Assembly: GCA_034620365.1 (NCBI GenBank)
Contig: JAQGEQ010000107.1
Span: forward strand, 310,001 to 374,000
Direction: 5' to 3'
Length of the DNA stretch: 64,000 nt
Source: Pegea sp. RAD2-039
Lineage: Eukaryota > Chordata > Thaliacea > Salpida > Salpidae
The notes below the pieces were generated by a model. The model was not told the origin of the DNA. It saw only the letters and a list, made by a program, of their open reading frames with translations, and did no database searches. This document shows, one piece after another, positions 35,900 through 47,338 of this stretch; within the stretch, counting starts at the first letter, position 1, and each line of letters begins with the position of its first letter. The position numbers and the translations under genes are program-made.

Positions 35900-36296
35900 G
35901 TATATAGATAGATTGAAAAAAATTAATTAAATTAATTAAGAACATCTTCTTGACATCTATAATTGTTTTATTGTATCATTCACTTCCTCTTCAAGTTGAA
36001 TGTTGTTTTAAAATTTTCATTAAAGTTAAAAAATTTAAAAACACTTTGAATAGTTTCATAGGAAGTAGATTATCCATGAAAAAATCTACCTTGCAAGAAA
36101 CTGATTGGAAAACTATTGAATGTGAATTTTATGAATACAAATTTTTAGAGAAATTATTGAAATTTTATTACTTCCTATTTCTAAAAACTTGGAAAAAACA
36201 TTTCCTGGTAACTCTCTAAGGGTGTATATATACAACCTGTAGGAATATAGTTTCATGAAATAAAATTTATTTCAAATCAAACTTTCGATTAGAACT
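35900..36296 (+). promoter_or_regulatory. Gene 2 promoter and 5' untranslated region
   Basis: A TATATATA box lies at 36225-36232, 72 nt before the signal-peptide ATG. A ttcatg initiator-like site is centred near 36254, about 29 nt downstream of the TATA start. Gene 3 has the same box at the same distance. The upstream 250 nt contain the block with atcattcacttcctcttc that recurs, in diverged form, in every inter-module intron. Confidence 0.65.
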
Positions 36297-36371
36297 ATGT
36301 TGAAATTAAGTTCAATTTTCGTTGTTTTCTTATTGACGGAGTTATTCGTGGTTGAATCATCTATAGTCAAG
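36297..36371 (+). CDS. Signal-peptide exon of gene 2
   Basis: It encodes 25 residues: M-L-K, a hydrophobic core ([13 protein letters not shown]), then E-S-S and I-V-K. This is a typical cleavable signal peptide, with cleavage likely after the second Ser or close by. The exon ends AAG before gtaaaa, phase 0. ATG was chosen because it opens the only signal peptide and lies 72 nt from the TATA box. A copy is at 55870-55944. Confidence 0.75.
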
Positions 36372-39300
36372 GTAAAATTACTGTTAGTTTTAATTTAAAA
36401 TCTGTATTACATTAACAAACCGAAAATATAATTGAAATACTTTTGTATTTGAATTATTTAATTCTGAAATAGTTATCTGAGTGATACTTATATAGAATTA
36501 TAACATAACTAAGTGAACATTAAGCATTTTAGAGAAGTCGTAACACGAACTCTATTGTAAGTAATCTGATATTAACCTACTTTCAAAATACTATTTTTTT
36601 TTATAGAAGCAGACAGACAGATCAAAACTGTCAAGTAAGCTAAACCTTTATTGATTATGCTTTATAGAAAATTGAAAGATTATGATAAACAAAACATAAT
36701 CAAACTGTTAAAATAATTTTCAAGTACAATTATTACATTTATATCAACCTTTATATTAAAAACCATTTTCAAAAACAGCATCAGTATGTTTTGGTCCTGA
36801 CGGTGAACCATTAAGTACTAAACCATTTGAAAAACCAGGAGACTGCCACCATTACTACCAATGTTATGCAGGTTGGTTTGAAGTTATCGATTTAACTTAT
36901 TGTTTGTTGTTAAAATACAAAAACTGAAATCATCAATAGTTTGTTCTTTCACTGAATTGTTGTCGATTTAAACAGGAATCTTATACACAATGACATGTGC
37001 TTCTGGAACTGTTTACAATCCAGCTTTGAAGGTTTGTGATTGGCCAGACAATGTTCCTGGTTGCGGAAAAGAAGGTAAAATGAATGAACAAAGTGGTTCA
37101 AAAAGCATTTCAATTGATAAATATTTATTTTAGAATTATGATATAAATAATCTGACAAAAAAATATTCTTTCTTAATTTGATTATTTTCAACCTCATAGA
37201 AAACATTAAAACAACTTAAATATAATTCTGTGTTTCCATTTGACAAATGTTTAATAAAAAATAATTTTTACTAAAGTAATCTTTCCTATAACCTGTTTTA
37301 GTATTATTGAACAAGTATTTGTATTTTTTTTCCATTTATCTTAAAATAACATCAAGTCTTTTTATTTCAACTTGAAATAACTATTTAATATTTTGAGCAG
37401 TTTAAACGCTTCAACAAAATAGTTGATCTTATAACTTTCATACTTTTTTGTAATTCTTGTTGAATTTTATGATTTGCTTTTAGAACTTTATATATTTTTA
37501 CAAAACTGTTTCAATATACAAGCAAAATTGAACTAACTACAATTTATTTATTAATCATTGAAACAATTTTTTGTATTTTAGTGTGTTGATTTAGAGTAAC
37601 CAGAAAGAATATAAATATTTTAATAATTTTAATGAAATCATGAAAATGTATCAATAAAATTGTAGTTCTATTCAGTTTTGTAATGAACTTTTTGTGATTA
37701 CTTTTTAAAAAAATAACTTTTGAAAATTACGTAGATGCAGTAAAAATATTTAAACTAATACAGATAACTAAATGAAAATTTCAGATCCTAACTTACAATG
37801 TATTGGTGCTAACAGTTTTCCATTAAGCACTAAACCATTTGAAAAACCAGGAGATTGCAAGCATTTCTACCAATGTGGTGCAGGTTGGTTTGAAGTTATT
37901 CATTAAATTGATTGTTTGTTGTTAAATTAAACAAATTAAATCATAAAAGTTTGTTTTTTCTCTGAATTGTTGTCGATTTAAACAGGAATCTTATACACAT
38001 TGCAATGTCCTGCTAGAACTGTTTTCAATCCAGCTTTAAAGGTTTGTGATTGGCCATATAATGTTCCTGGATGCAATGGAGACGGTAATAATAAAGATTA
38101 AGTTGTTCAAACACCAATGCAATTGATAAATATTAAATTTAGACTTGTGATGTAATTTATCAGAAAGAAATATTCTGCTTAAATTTGATTATTTTCAAAT
38201 AACTCAAATATAATTTCTGTAGTTCCATTTAAAAAATGTTTAATAAAACTTAATCTTTACTAAATCAATCTTTTCTATAATCTATTTTAATATTATTGAA
38301 CAAGTAATTGTAAACTTTTTCCATTTTTTTATAATAACATCAAGTCTTATTATTCTAACTTGAAATAATCATTTAATATTTTGAGCAATTTAAACGCCTC
38401 AACATAATAGTTGATCTTAAAACTTTCAGTATATCTTGTAATTTTTCTGTCAATTTTATGATTTGTTTTTAAAATTGTTTATATTTTGATGAAACTGTTT
38501 CATCATACAAGAAAAATTGAATCAACTACAAAAGCATAATTAATCATTAAATCATTTTTCAGATTTAGTTTATAACTTTTGAGTAAATGCAAAGATGATA
38601 AATATTTTAACAGTTTTTATGACATCATGAAAATTATCAATAAAATTTTAGTACTATTTTAACTTTTATTTAACTTTTTATGATTACTTTAAATAAAATA
38701 ACTTTTGTCAATATCTTAGATTCAGTAGAAATTTTTTAAAATTAACTAAATCAACATTACAGAATATAATTCACAATGTATTGGTCTTGACGGTGAACCA
38801 TTAAGTACTAAACCATTTGAAAAACCAGGAGATTGCCACCATTACTACCAATGTGGTGCAGGTTGGTTTGAAGTTATTGATTTAATTGATTGTTTGTTGT
38901 TAAAATAAACAAACTGAATTCACAAATAGTTTTTTCACTGAATGGCTGTCGATTTAAACAGGAATCTTATACACAATGCCATGTGGTACTGGAACTGTTT
39001 TCAATCCAGTTTTGAAGATTTGTGATTTTCCATGGAATGTTCCTCATTGCAGTGGAGATGGTAATCAATTCAAAGGAAGTCTTTCAGATTCAAATCAAGG
39101 TGGTATTTTTAATTTTTGTTTAAATGATTTTAAACTAGTTTTTTGCTAAAAGTAGTTTTTCTTTTCGATTAAGAACGAGGTTTACAAATGTTGAATGAAA
39201 CGTAAACTTTATTAAAATAGTATGTGTTTAAGATGTTTTAGCGCTATCGAACACGCATTTGTGAAGCTCTTTATTTTTTAATTTAATAACATAAAGTCTT

Positions 39301-42300
39301 TTTATATGAACATGAAGTCATTATTAAATATTTTTACAAAATTGAACCTTTTAACAAAATTTTTTAATCTTAATAATATAAAAGATCTTCAAAGCCATTG
39401 TCATTTATTTAATATGGTATTCAAAACCTTATCTATTTTCATGAAACTTTGTTTATTTAAAAAGCAAAAAAAAAGTAGGAAAAAATTACTTTCAACCTCA
39501 CTGAAACCTTTAAGAAACATAAATTAACAAATTAATTGAAGTATATTTAAAAATCAAATCAATTCGTTTAATTTAAACAAGATAAAAAGCATTTGATAAA
39601 ATATTGTTTTATACATTTTTTAGTTTTGTAAAAAAGTTAGTTTTTCAAACAATCTTACTTACTTTCCTTGACAAATTTTGTGCGTTTAAATAGTTTTTAA
39701 ACAAATAAATTTCATTATATAAAAAGATCTTTTATATAAATAAATTTATTCTATTTTATCATTGACTTCCTCTTTTAGTAAAATTTCTTTATATTTTCTC
39801 ATAAATATTAAAAATTTTAAAAACGGTTTGAATAGTTTCATAAGTAGTACATTGACTGTAACACAAATTAAATGCAAGAAACTTATTAAAGACTTTCATT
39901 GATTGTAAATTTCTTATTAATATTTTAAAAAATTGACGACTAGCTAATATTTTTGTGAAGAAAATAGATTTATTTTAACTTTTAATTATTTTTCTTTCTC
40001 TCAAAAAAAAATTATTTTTTCAATTATAATAAAGATTTTGTTAATTTGAACTTTCAGATTCTAAGTCATTATGTATTGGTCCAGACGGTGAACCATTAAG
40101 TACTAAACCATTTGAAAAACCAGGAGACTACCACCATTATTACCAATGTTTTGCAGGTTAGTTTGAAGTTATTGATTTAATTTATAGTTTGTTGTTAAAG
40201 TAAACAACTGATATCATAACTAGTTTGTTTTTTCACTGAATTGTTTTCGATTTAAACAGGAATTTTATACACAATGCCATGTCGTAATGGAACAATTTTC
40301 GTTCCAGTTTTGAAGACGTGTTTTCCTCTACTTAAAGTTCCCTCTTGCAGTGAAGATGGTAATCAAATCAAAGGAAGTCTTTCAGATTCAAATGAAAATG
40401 GTTTTTATCATTTTGATCAAATATTTTAAACTGTAATGTTTGCTATAAGTAGTTTTTCTGTTAGATTAGGAACATGGTTTACAAATGTTGAATGAAAATT
40501 AAAATTTATTAAAAATTAGTTTTATAGCTGTTTTAGTAATATTCAACAAGTATTTGTAATTTTTTTTGTTATTGTTATAATAACATCTATTCTTATTATA
40601 TTAACTTGAAGTCATTATTTATAGTTTTGACAAAATTGAAAGTTTTAACAAAATTCTTTAATCTTAATATTTGTCAGATTTCTTTAAAACCATTGTCATT
40701 TATTTAATGTGCTTTTAAGAATTATAAATTTTATTATATTATTATAAGAGTTTGTTTATTTTAAATGCAAAAAAGAAGTATAAGAAGTATTACTTTCTAC
40801 CTCACTGAAACCTTTTGAAAAACATAAATCAATTATTTTATTGAAGTATATCCAAAATTTTATTTTTTATATTCAAAAAGCATTTCAATTGATAGATATT
40901 AAATTTAGAATTATGATAAAATTAATTAGACAAAAAAATATCTTTTTAAATTTGATTGCTTTAAACACATCGAAAACATTAAAATAACTTAAATATGATT
41001 TTTAGTGGTTCCATTTTACAAATGTTTAATAAAACTTAATATTTATTAAAATAATTTTTTCTATAATCTGTTTTAGTATTAGTGAACAAGTAACTGTAAA
41101 CTTTTTTCATTTTTATTATAATATTATCTTGAAATAATTGATTAATATTTTGAGGAACTTAAACGCTTCAACAATAGAGTTGCTCTTAAAACTTTCATAC
41201 TTTTTTGTAATTCTTTGTCAATTTTATGATTTGTTTTTAAAACCATTTATATATTTATAAAACTTGTTCATCATACAAGCAAAATTGAATTAACTACAAA
41301 AACATTATTTATCATTAAAACAATTTATAGATTAAGTTTATAACTTTTAAGAAAACAAAAAGATTATAAATATTTTAACAGTTTTTACGAAATCTTGAAA
41401 AACTATCAATAAGATTTGAGTTTTACTAAATTTTTTAGTTAACTTTTAGTCATTACTTTTAAACAAAAAAAAAACGTTTAAAAATATAATAGATTGACAA
41501 AAAGATTTTTAAAACAATAAAGATAACTAAATGAACCTTTCAGATCCTAACTTGCAGTGTACTGTGGAGTGTACTGGTCCTAACGGTGAACCATTAACTA
41601 CTGAACCATTTAAAAAACCCGGAGATCACAAACATTACTACCAATGTTCAGACGGTTGGTGTAAAATTATTTTATTTAATTGATTGTTTGTTGTTAAAAT
41701 TAACAAACTGAATTCACAAATAATATCTTCATTTACTAAAATGTTCTTAATTTTTATAGGATTCTTAGAGACATTGTTATGTCCTTATCTAATTCATATC
41801 TATCCAGATTGGAAGTTTTGTGATATTATAGAAATAGTTCCTCAATGCAAAGGAAATGGTATTTAAATCAAAATCAGTCTTTCAAATTCAAATTAACGTA
41901 GTATTTTCAAAATTTGATTAAATATTCTTAGACTAAAATTTTTGCTAAACTCACTTTTTCTGTTTGATTAAGAACAGGTTTACAAATGTTGAATGAAACT
42001 TAAAATCTATTAAAATAGTTTTTATTATAAGATTTTTTAGTACTATCGAACAAGTATTTGAAAACTTTTTCATTTTTATTTTAATAACATCAAGTCATAT
42101 TATGTTAACTTGAAGTCATTATATAAAACTTTGATGAATTTAAACGCTTCAACAAAATCTTTTAATCTTTATAACTTGCAAAGTTCTTTAATTATTTTTA
42201 ATTTATTTAAAGTGTTTTTAAAAACTTTCATGAAAGTTTGTTTAGTCTAAAAGCAAAAATTAAAAATCTTTATTATCACCTAACAGAATCCTTTAACAAA

Positions 42301-45300
42301 ACATTAAAAAGAGTTAATTGAAGTATATTCAAACCTTTAACCAAATACTTTTAATATATAAAAGATAGAAAGCATATAAAATGATATTCTTTCAAAAATT
42401 ATTTCGTATTCCGAAAAATTTAGGCCTTCAATTAATCTTAGCTACTTTCTTTGAAAATTTTTGAATATTTAAATAGTTTTTAAGCAAATTAAATTCATTA
42501 TATGAAAAGATATTTTGTATATATAAACCTGAACCATTTTAACATTGACTTCATCTTTTAGTTTATTAATCTTTAAATTTTTTCATAACTGGTAATAATT
42601 GAAAAATAGTTTGAATAGTTTCATAAGCAGTACATTGACCATGGCACAAAAAAATGAAAGTAACAGATTGAAGACTTTCATTGATTGTATTTTTTTAAAT
42701 ATTTTATAAAACTAACAACAACCTAATATTTTAGTGAATAAAACAGATTCATTTTATTTTTTAGTTATTTTTCTTTCTCCCTCAAAAAAATTATTTTTTC
42801 AATTTTAAAGAAGTTGTTGTTAAAATGAATCTTTCAGATCCTGACTCACGATGTATTGGTCCAGACGGTGAACTATTAACTACTGAACCATTTGAAAAAC
42901 CCGGAGATTACAACCATTACTACAAATGTTTAAACGGTTGGTTTAAAATTATTGTATTTAATAGATTGCTTGTTGTTAAAATTAACAAACTGAATTCACA
43001 AATAATATCTTCATTTACTAAATTGTTCTTATTTTTTTAGGAATCTTAGAGACATTGACATGTCCTCCTGGAACTGATTTCAATCCAGATTTGAAGATTT
43101 GTGATATTATAGAAATAGTTTCTCAATACAAAGGAAATGGTAGTTAATTAAAATCAGTCTTTCAAATTCAAATTAACGTAGTATTTTCAAAATTTGATTA
43201 AATATTCTTAGACTAAAATTTTTGCTAGAATCACTTTTTCTGTTTGATTAAGAACAGGTTTATTTTACAAATGTTTAATAAAACTTAATGTTTATTAAAA
43301 TAATTTTTTCTATAATTTGTTTTAGTATTAGTGAACAAGTAATTGTAAACTTTTTTCATTTTTATTATAATATTATCTTGAAGTATATAATTAATATTTT
43401 GAGGAATTTAAACGCTTCAACAAAATAGTTGCTCTTAAAACTTTCATACTTTTTTGTAATTCTTTGTCAATTTTATGATTTGTTTTTAAAACCTTTTATA
43501 TATTTATAAAACTTTTTATCATACAAGCAAAATTGAATTAACTACAAAAACATTATTTATCATTAAAACAATTTATAGATTAAGTTTATAACTCTTGAGA
43601 AAACAAAAAGATTATAAATATTTTAACAGTTTGTACGAATTCTTGAAAAACTATCAATAAGATTTGAGTTTTACTAAATTTTGTAGTTAACTTTTAGTCA
43701 TTACTTATAAACAAAAAAAGACGTTTAAAAATATATTAGATTGACAAAAAGATTTTTAAAACAATTAAGATAACTAAATGAACCTTTCAGATCCTAACTT
43801 GCAGTGTACTGTGATGTGTACTGGTCCTAACGGTGAACCATTAACTACTGAACCATTTAAAAAACCCGGAGATCACAAACATTACTACCAATGTTCAGAC
43901 GGTTGGTGTAAAATTATTGTATTTAATTGATTGTTTGTTGTTAAAATTAACAAACTGAATTCACAAATAATATCTTCATTTACTAAAATGTTCTTAATTT
44001 TTATAGGATTCTTAGAGACATTGTTATGTCCTTATATATTTCATATCCATCCAGAATGGAAGCTTTGTGATATTATAGAAATAGTTCCTCAATGCAAAGG
44101 AAATGGTATTTAAATCAAAATCAGTCTTTCAAATTCAAATTAACTTAGTATTTTCAAATTTTGATTAAATATTCTTAGACTAAAATTTTTGCTAAAATCA
44201 CTTTTTCTGTTTGATTTAGAACAGGTTTACAAATGTTGAATGAAACTTAAAATCTATTAAAATAGTTTTTATTGTAAGTTGTTTTAGTACTATGGAACAA
44301 GTATTTGAAAACTTTTTCATTTTTATTTTAATAGCATCAAGTCATATTATGTTAACTTGAAGTCATTATATAAAACTTTGATGAATTTAAACGCTTCAAC
44401 AAAATCTTTTAATCTTTACAACTTGCAAAGTTCTTTAATTATTTTTAATTTATTTAAAGTGTTTTTAAAAACTGTCATGAAAGTTTGTTTATTCTAAAAG
44501 CAAAAATTAAAAATCTATATTATCAACCTTACAGAATCCTTTAACAAAACATTAAAAATAGTTAATTGAAGTATATTCAAACCTTTAACCAAATACTTTT
44601 AATATATAAAAGATAGAAAGCATGTAAAATGATATTCTTTCAAAAATTATTTCGTATTCCAAAAATTTAGGCCTTCAATCTTAGCTACTTTCTTTGAAAA
44701 TTTTTGATTATTTAAATAGTTTTTAAGCAAATTAAATTCATTATATGAAAAGATATTTTGTATATATAAACCTGAACTATTTTAACATTGACTTCATCTT
44801 TTAGTTTATTAATCTTTAAATTTTTTCATAAATGGTAATAAATGAAAAATAGTTTGAATAGTTTCATAAGCAGTACATTGACCATGGCACAAAAAAAATG
44901 AAAGTAACAGATTGAAGACTTTCATTGATTGTATTTTTTTTTAATATTTTATAAAACTAACAACTACCTAATATTATAGTGAAGAAAAGAGATTCATTTT
45001 AACTTTTAATTATTTTTCTTTCTCTGTCAAAAAAATTATTTTTTCAATTTCAAAGAAGTTGTTGTTAAAATGAATTTTCAGATCCATACTCACGATGTAT
45101 TGGTCCAGACGGTGAACTATTAACTACTGAACCATTTGAAAAACCCGGAGATTACAACCATTACTACAAATGTTCAAACGGTTGGTTTAAAATTACTTTA
45201 TTCAATTGATTGCTTGTTGTTAAAATTAACAAACTGAATTCACAAATAATATCTTCATTTACTAAATTGTTCTCAACTTTTATAGGAATCTTAGAGACAT

Positions 45301-46890
45301 TGACATGTCCTAATGGAACTGATTTCAATCCAGATTTGAAGATTTGTGATATTATAGAAATAGTTCCTCAATACAAAGGAAATGGTATTTAAATCAAAAT
45401 CAGTCTTTCAAATTCAAATTAACTTAGTATTTTCAAAATTTGATTAAATATTCTTAGACTAAAACTTTTGCTAGAATCACTTTTTCTGTTTGATTAAGAA
45501 CAGGTTTACAAATGTTGAATGAAACTTAAACTTTATTATAATAGTTTTTATTATCAGTTGTTTTAGTACTATCGAACAAGTATTTGAAAACTTTTTCATT
45601 TTAATTTTAATAACATCAAGTCATATTATGTTAACTTGAAATAATTATATTAAATTTTGAAGAAATTAAATGCTTCAACAAAATCTTTTAATCTTTATGA
45701 CTATCAAACTTCTTTAAATCTCTGTCATTTATTTAATATATTAATATAGTATTCAAAACCTTTCATGAAAGTTTGTTTATTTTAAAAGCAAAAATAAAGA
45801 AATTAAAAAAAGCATTACTTATATCCTCACTGAAACCTTTTAAAAAACATAAATTAACAATTTAATTGAAGTATATTCAAAAATTTAACCAAATATTTTA
45901 ATAGATGAAAGATAGAAAGCATGTAAAAAAATATTCTTTCATAAATTGCTTCGTATTCCAAAAAATTAAGGGTCTTAATTAATCTTAGATACTTTCTTTG
46001 AACATTTTCGTGTTTTTAAATAATTTTTCAACAAATTATTTGTATTATATAAAAAGATATTTTGTAAATAGAAACTTATTCTATTTATCCTTGACTTCCT
46101 CTTTTTGTTAAATATTCATTAAACGTTCTCCAAAAGCCTAATAGGTTTAGAAACAGTTTAAATTGTTTCAAAAGCAGTATATTGACAATCACAGAAACAA
46201 ATTGCAAGAAATTAATTAGTTAACAGAACAGATTCATTTACTATTTATTTATTACAATAATTGCAAAGGAGGGTACCTAAAGAGAGCACCTCTTGCTAAC
46301 ACAGATTCTCACGAATAACATCTCTTTAGGAAAAATATAGAACGTAAAAGATGTAACACATGGGATTTCAGTAGTCCTAAAAGTATATAACAGTTAACAA
46401 TTACATAGAATGTTAATATTATAAAAAATCACAGTTTAGAAATGACAATGCTGGCAATATTTTAAATTTTGCTTGAAGATTATATTATAATAATTATAAC
46501 TATAGAATACTATAATGGTTTAACTTCGTTTAGACATTAAATTATTTTTCTTTCTATCAATAAAAAGTAATTTTTCAAACGTAATGAAGTTGTTGTTAAA
46601 ATGAATTTTCAGGTGCTGACTCACTATGTATGGGTCCTGACGGTGAACCATTAACTACTGGACCATTTGAAAAACCAGAAGATTACAACCATTACTACAA
46701 ATGTTTTGCAGGTTGGTTTGAAATTTCTTTATTCAATTGATTGCTTGTTGTTAAAATTAACAAACTGAATTCACAAATAATATCTTCATTTAATAAATTG
46801 TTCTCAATTTTTATAGGAATCTTAGAGACATTGTCATGTCCTCCTGCAACTTATTTCAATCCATATTTGAAGATTTGTGATTATCCATAA
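36297..46890 (+). CDS. Gene 2: secreted or membrane protein with nine chitin-binding modules
   Basis: This is the only gene seen from promoter to last exon. Its exons are: signal peptide 36297-36371; a microexon 36607-36634; then module pairs a/b 36779-36871/36976-37074, 37785-37883/37986-38084, 38763-38861/38962-39060, 40058-40156/40260-40358, 41544-41654/41760-41858, 42838-42936/43041-43139, 43791-43901/44007-44105, 45082-45180/45286-45384 and 46613-46711/46817-46890. All module borders are phase 1. The first three modules have all six cysteines of the peritrophin-A fold and the CDWP or CDFP motif, so they are the likely chitin binders. Later modules lose cysteine 2, often with cysteine 6. 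The ninth module ends in TAA at 46888-46890. Skipping it could join module 8 to the CTLD/TM exon at 47339-48373 through an acceptor ending at 47354, which keeps the frame. Expected location: secreted or on the cell surface. Confidence 0.7.
36607..36634 (+). CDS. 28-nt microexon of gene 2
   Basis: Between ttatag and gtaagc lie 28 nt coding for KQTDRSKLS plus one base. It converts phase 0 to phase 1, which is needed to join the signal exon to the phase-1 modules. The gene 3 copy at 56180-56207 has the same borders, with one change from Leu to Arg (ctg to cgg). Short, hydrophilic and basic. Confidence 0.6.
36779..37074 (+). CDS. Chitin-binding module, gene 2 module 1 (six cysteines)
   Basis: Exon a is 36779-36871 (93 nt, acceptor aacag) and exon b 36976-37074 (acceptor aacag). 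The full peritrophin-A set is present: [25 protein letters not shown]. Aromatic residues in HHYYQC and CDWP match the chitin-contact positions known in this family. It matches gene 3 module 1 at 56352-56647. Confidence 0.8.
37785..38084 (+). CDS. Chitin-binding module, gene 2 module 2 (six cysteines)
   Basis: Exon a is 37785-37883 and exon b 37986-38084, both 99 nt in frame. Cysteines: [21 protein letters not shown] and PGC. The GPDG loop is changed to GANS. It matches gene 3 module 2. Confidence 0.8.
38763..39060 (+). CDS. Chitin-binding module, gene 2 module 3 (six cysteines)
   Basis: Exon a is 38763-38861 and exon b 38962-39060. Cysteines: [21 protein letters not shown] and PHC. A second phase-1 donor at 39102/39103 would add 14 codons ([13 protein letters not shown]); see gene 3 module 3, where the first donor is lost. 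Confidence 0.78.
40058..40358 (+). CDS. Chitin-binding module, gene 2 module 4 (five cysteines)
   Basis: Exon a is 40058-40156 (donor gttagt) and exon b 40260-40358. Cysteine 2 is Tyr (GDYHHYYQC) but cysteine 6 stays (VPSC), leaving an odd number of five. The CDWP motif is CFPL. A second phase-1 donor at 40400/40401 extends the exon by 14 codons. Confidence 0.72.
41544..41858 (+). CDS. Chitin-binding module, gene 2 module 5 (extra cysteine)
   Basis: Exon a is 41544-41654 (111 nt, four codons longer) and exon b 41760-41858. The insertion next to cysteine 1 gives LQCTVEC. Cysteine 2 is His (GDHKHYYQC) and cysteine 6 is kept (VPQC), so the total is again six. Exon b differs from its neighbours ([15 protein letters not shown]). 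It pairs closely with module 7. Confidence 0.72.
42838..43139 (+). CDS. Chitin-binding module, gene 2 module 6 (four cysteines)
   Basis: Exon a is 42838-42936 and exon b 43041-43139. Cysteines 2 and 6 are Tyr (GDYN, SQYK). The a/b intron is open in frame for much of its length, so an unspliced frame from an upstream ATG runs to 43040; I treat that as chance. Confidence 0.72.
43791..44105 (+). CDS. Chitin-binding module, gene 2 module 7 (extra cysteine)
   Basis: Exon a is 43791-43901 (111 nt) and exon b 44007-44105. It has LQCTVMC, GDHKH and VPQC, the same pattern as module 5. Modules 5+6 and 7+8 look like a duplicated pair, with the introns included. Confidence 0.72.
45082..45384 (+). CDS. 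Chitin-binding module, gene 2 module 8 (four cysteines)
   Basis: Exon a is 45082-45180 and exon b 45286-45384. It lacks cysteines 2 and 6. Its donor is gtattt, in phase 1. It is the last module with an open end and the best candidate to be spliced to the CTLD exon if module 9 is skipped. Confidence 0.72.
46267..46450 (-). mobile_element. Solo 3' end of a non-LTR retrotransposon, copy 3
   Basis: Same repeat as at 31676-31862, in the same place within the intron before the last module. It was therefore inserted before the 14.6-kb-offset duplication. Confidence 0.5.
46613..46890 (+). CDS. Last chitin-binding module of gene 2, ending in a stop
   Basis: Exon a is 46613-46711 and exon b 46817-46890, with TAA at 46888-46890 right after C-D-Y-P. 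If used, the protein is secreted and ends in a shortened module. Sequence after the stop still resembles the normal exon (NVSPC), so the stop arose by mutation of an ordinary module. Confidence 0.62.
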
Positions 46891-47338
46891 AATGTTTCTC
46901 CTTGCAGAGGAGATTGTAATCAAAAAAAATTGAAAATATATACCTACAACTTAATTGAAGATGAAAATGTTCTTTATAATTATGCTGATCGTCTCTTTAT
47001 GCATTTAAAAAATTTTCCGTTGTAACAATTTTATTCAAAATAATAAAAATATCTTGATTATATCATCATTTAAATAAATTCCAAAAAAGCTTTTTCACGT
47101 GTAATCATTTAATTATCTCAGATCAGATGATTCAGCTTTCGATTAATAGATGACTTTTAACTAAGATCAGTAAAAAAGTAAAAAACAATAAAGTGAAGTT
47201 TATAAAAGTCTTACATATCTATAAATTTATATATTTGTTCAATATCAAGGAAATAAACTTAACAATAGAGTAATATAAAAATAGAAAGAAAAATTTTTAA
47301 CTTTAAAACTAAAACAAATTTTTCTAGAAGTATAGCAG

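Larger units (their letters stand above)
30070..36000 (+). repeat. Large duplication: 30-36 kb matches 45-50.8 kb
   Basis: Offsets are near 14.6 kb throughout: modules 30489 and 45082, CTLD exons 32751 and 47339, reverse-transcriptase fragments, and the dead terminal exons at 35.3 and 50.0 kb. The duplication therefore includes the whole end of gene 2 and its 3' neighbour. Confidence 0.75.
37075..46612 (+). repeat. Inter-module introns of gene 2
   Basis: Introns of about 0.7 to 1.4 kb separate the modules. Those after modules 4 to 8 resemble the gene 1 introns; those after modules 1 and 2 are of a second type (with aacatcaagtcttttt-like and catcaataaaat segments). I see no gene within them; the 73-codon frame at 39306-39527 is intronic. 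Confidence 0.55.

Noticed and set aside
36949..37206. An 85-codon - strand frame at 36949-37206, the same at 56522-56779
   Set aside because: Antisense of exon b of module 1. It is identical only because the two regions are recent duplicates.
39306..39527. A 73-codon + strand frame with ATG
   Set aside because: It lies wholly in an inter-module intron. The gene 3 copy conserves it, but so is the whole intron conserved.
42825..43040. ATG-started frame beginning [10 protein letters not shown]
   Set aside because: It begins in the intron end (the ATG is part of atgaatctttcag, also present before other modules) and runs into the next intron. There is no signal peptide.
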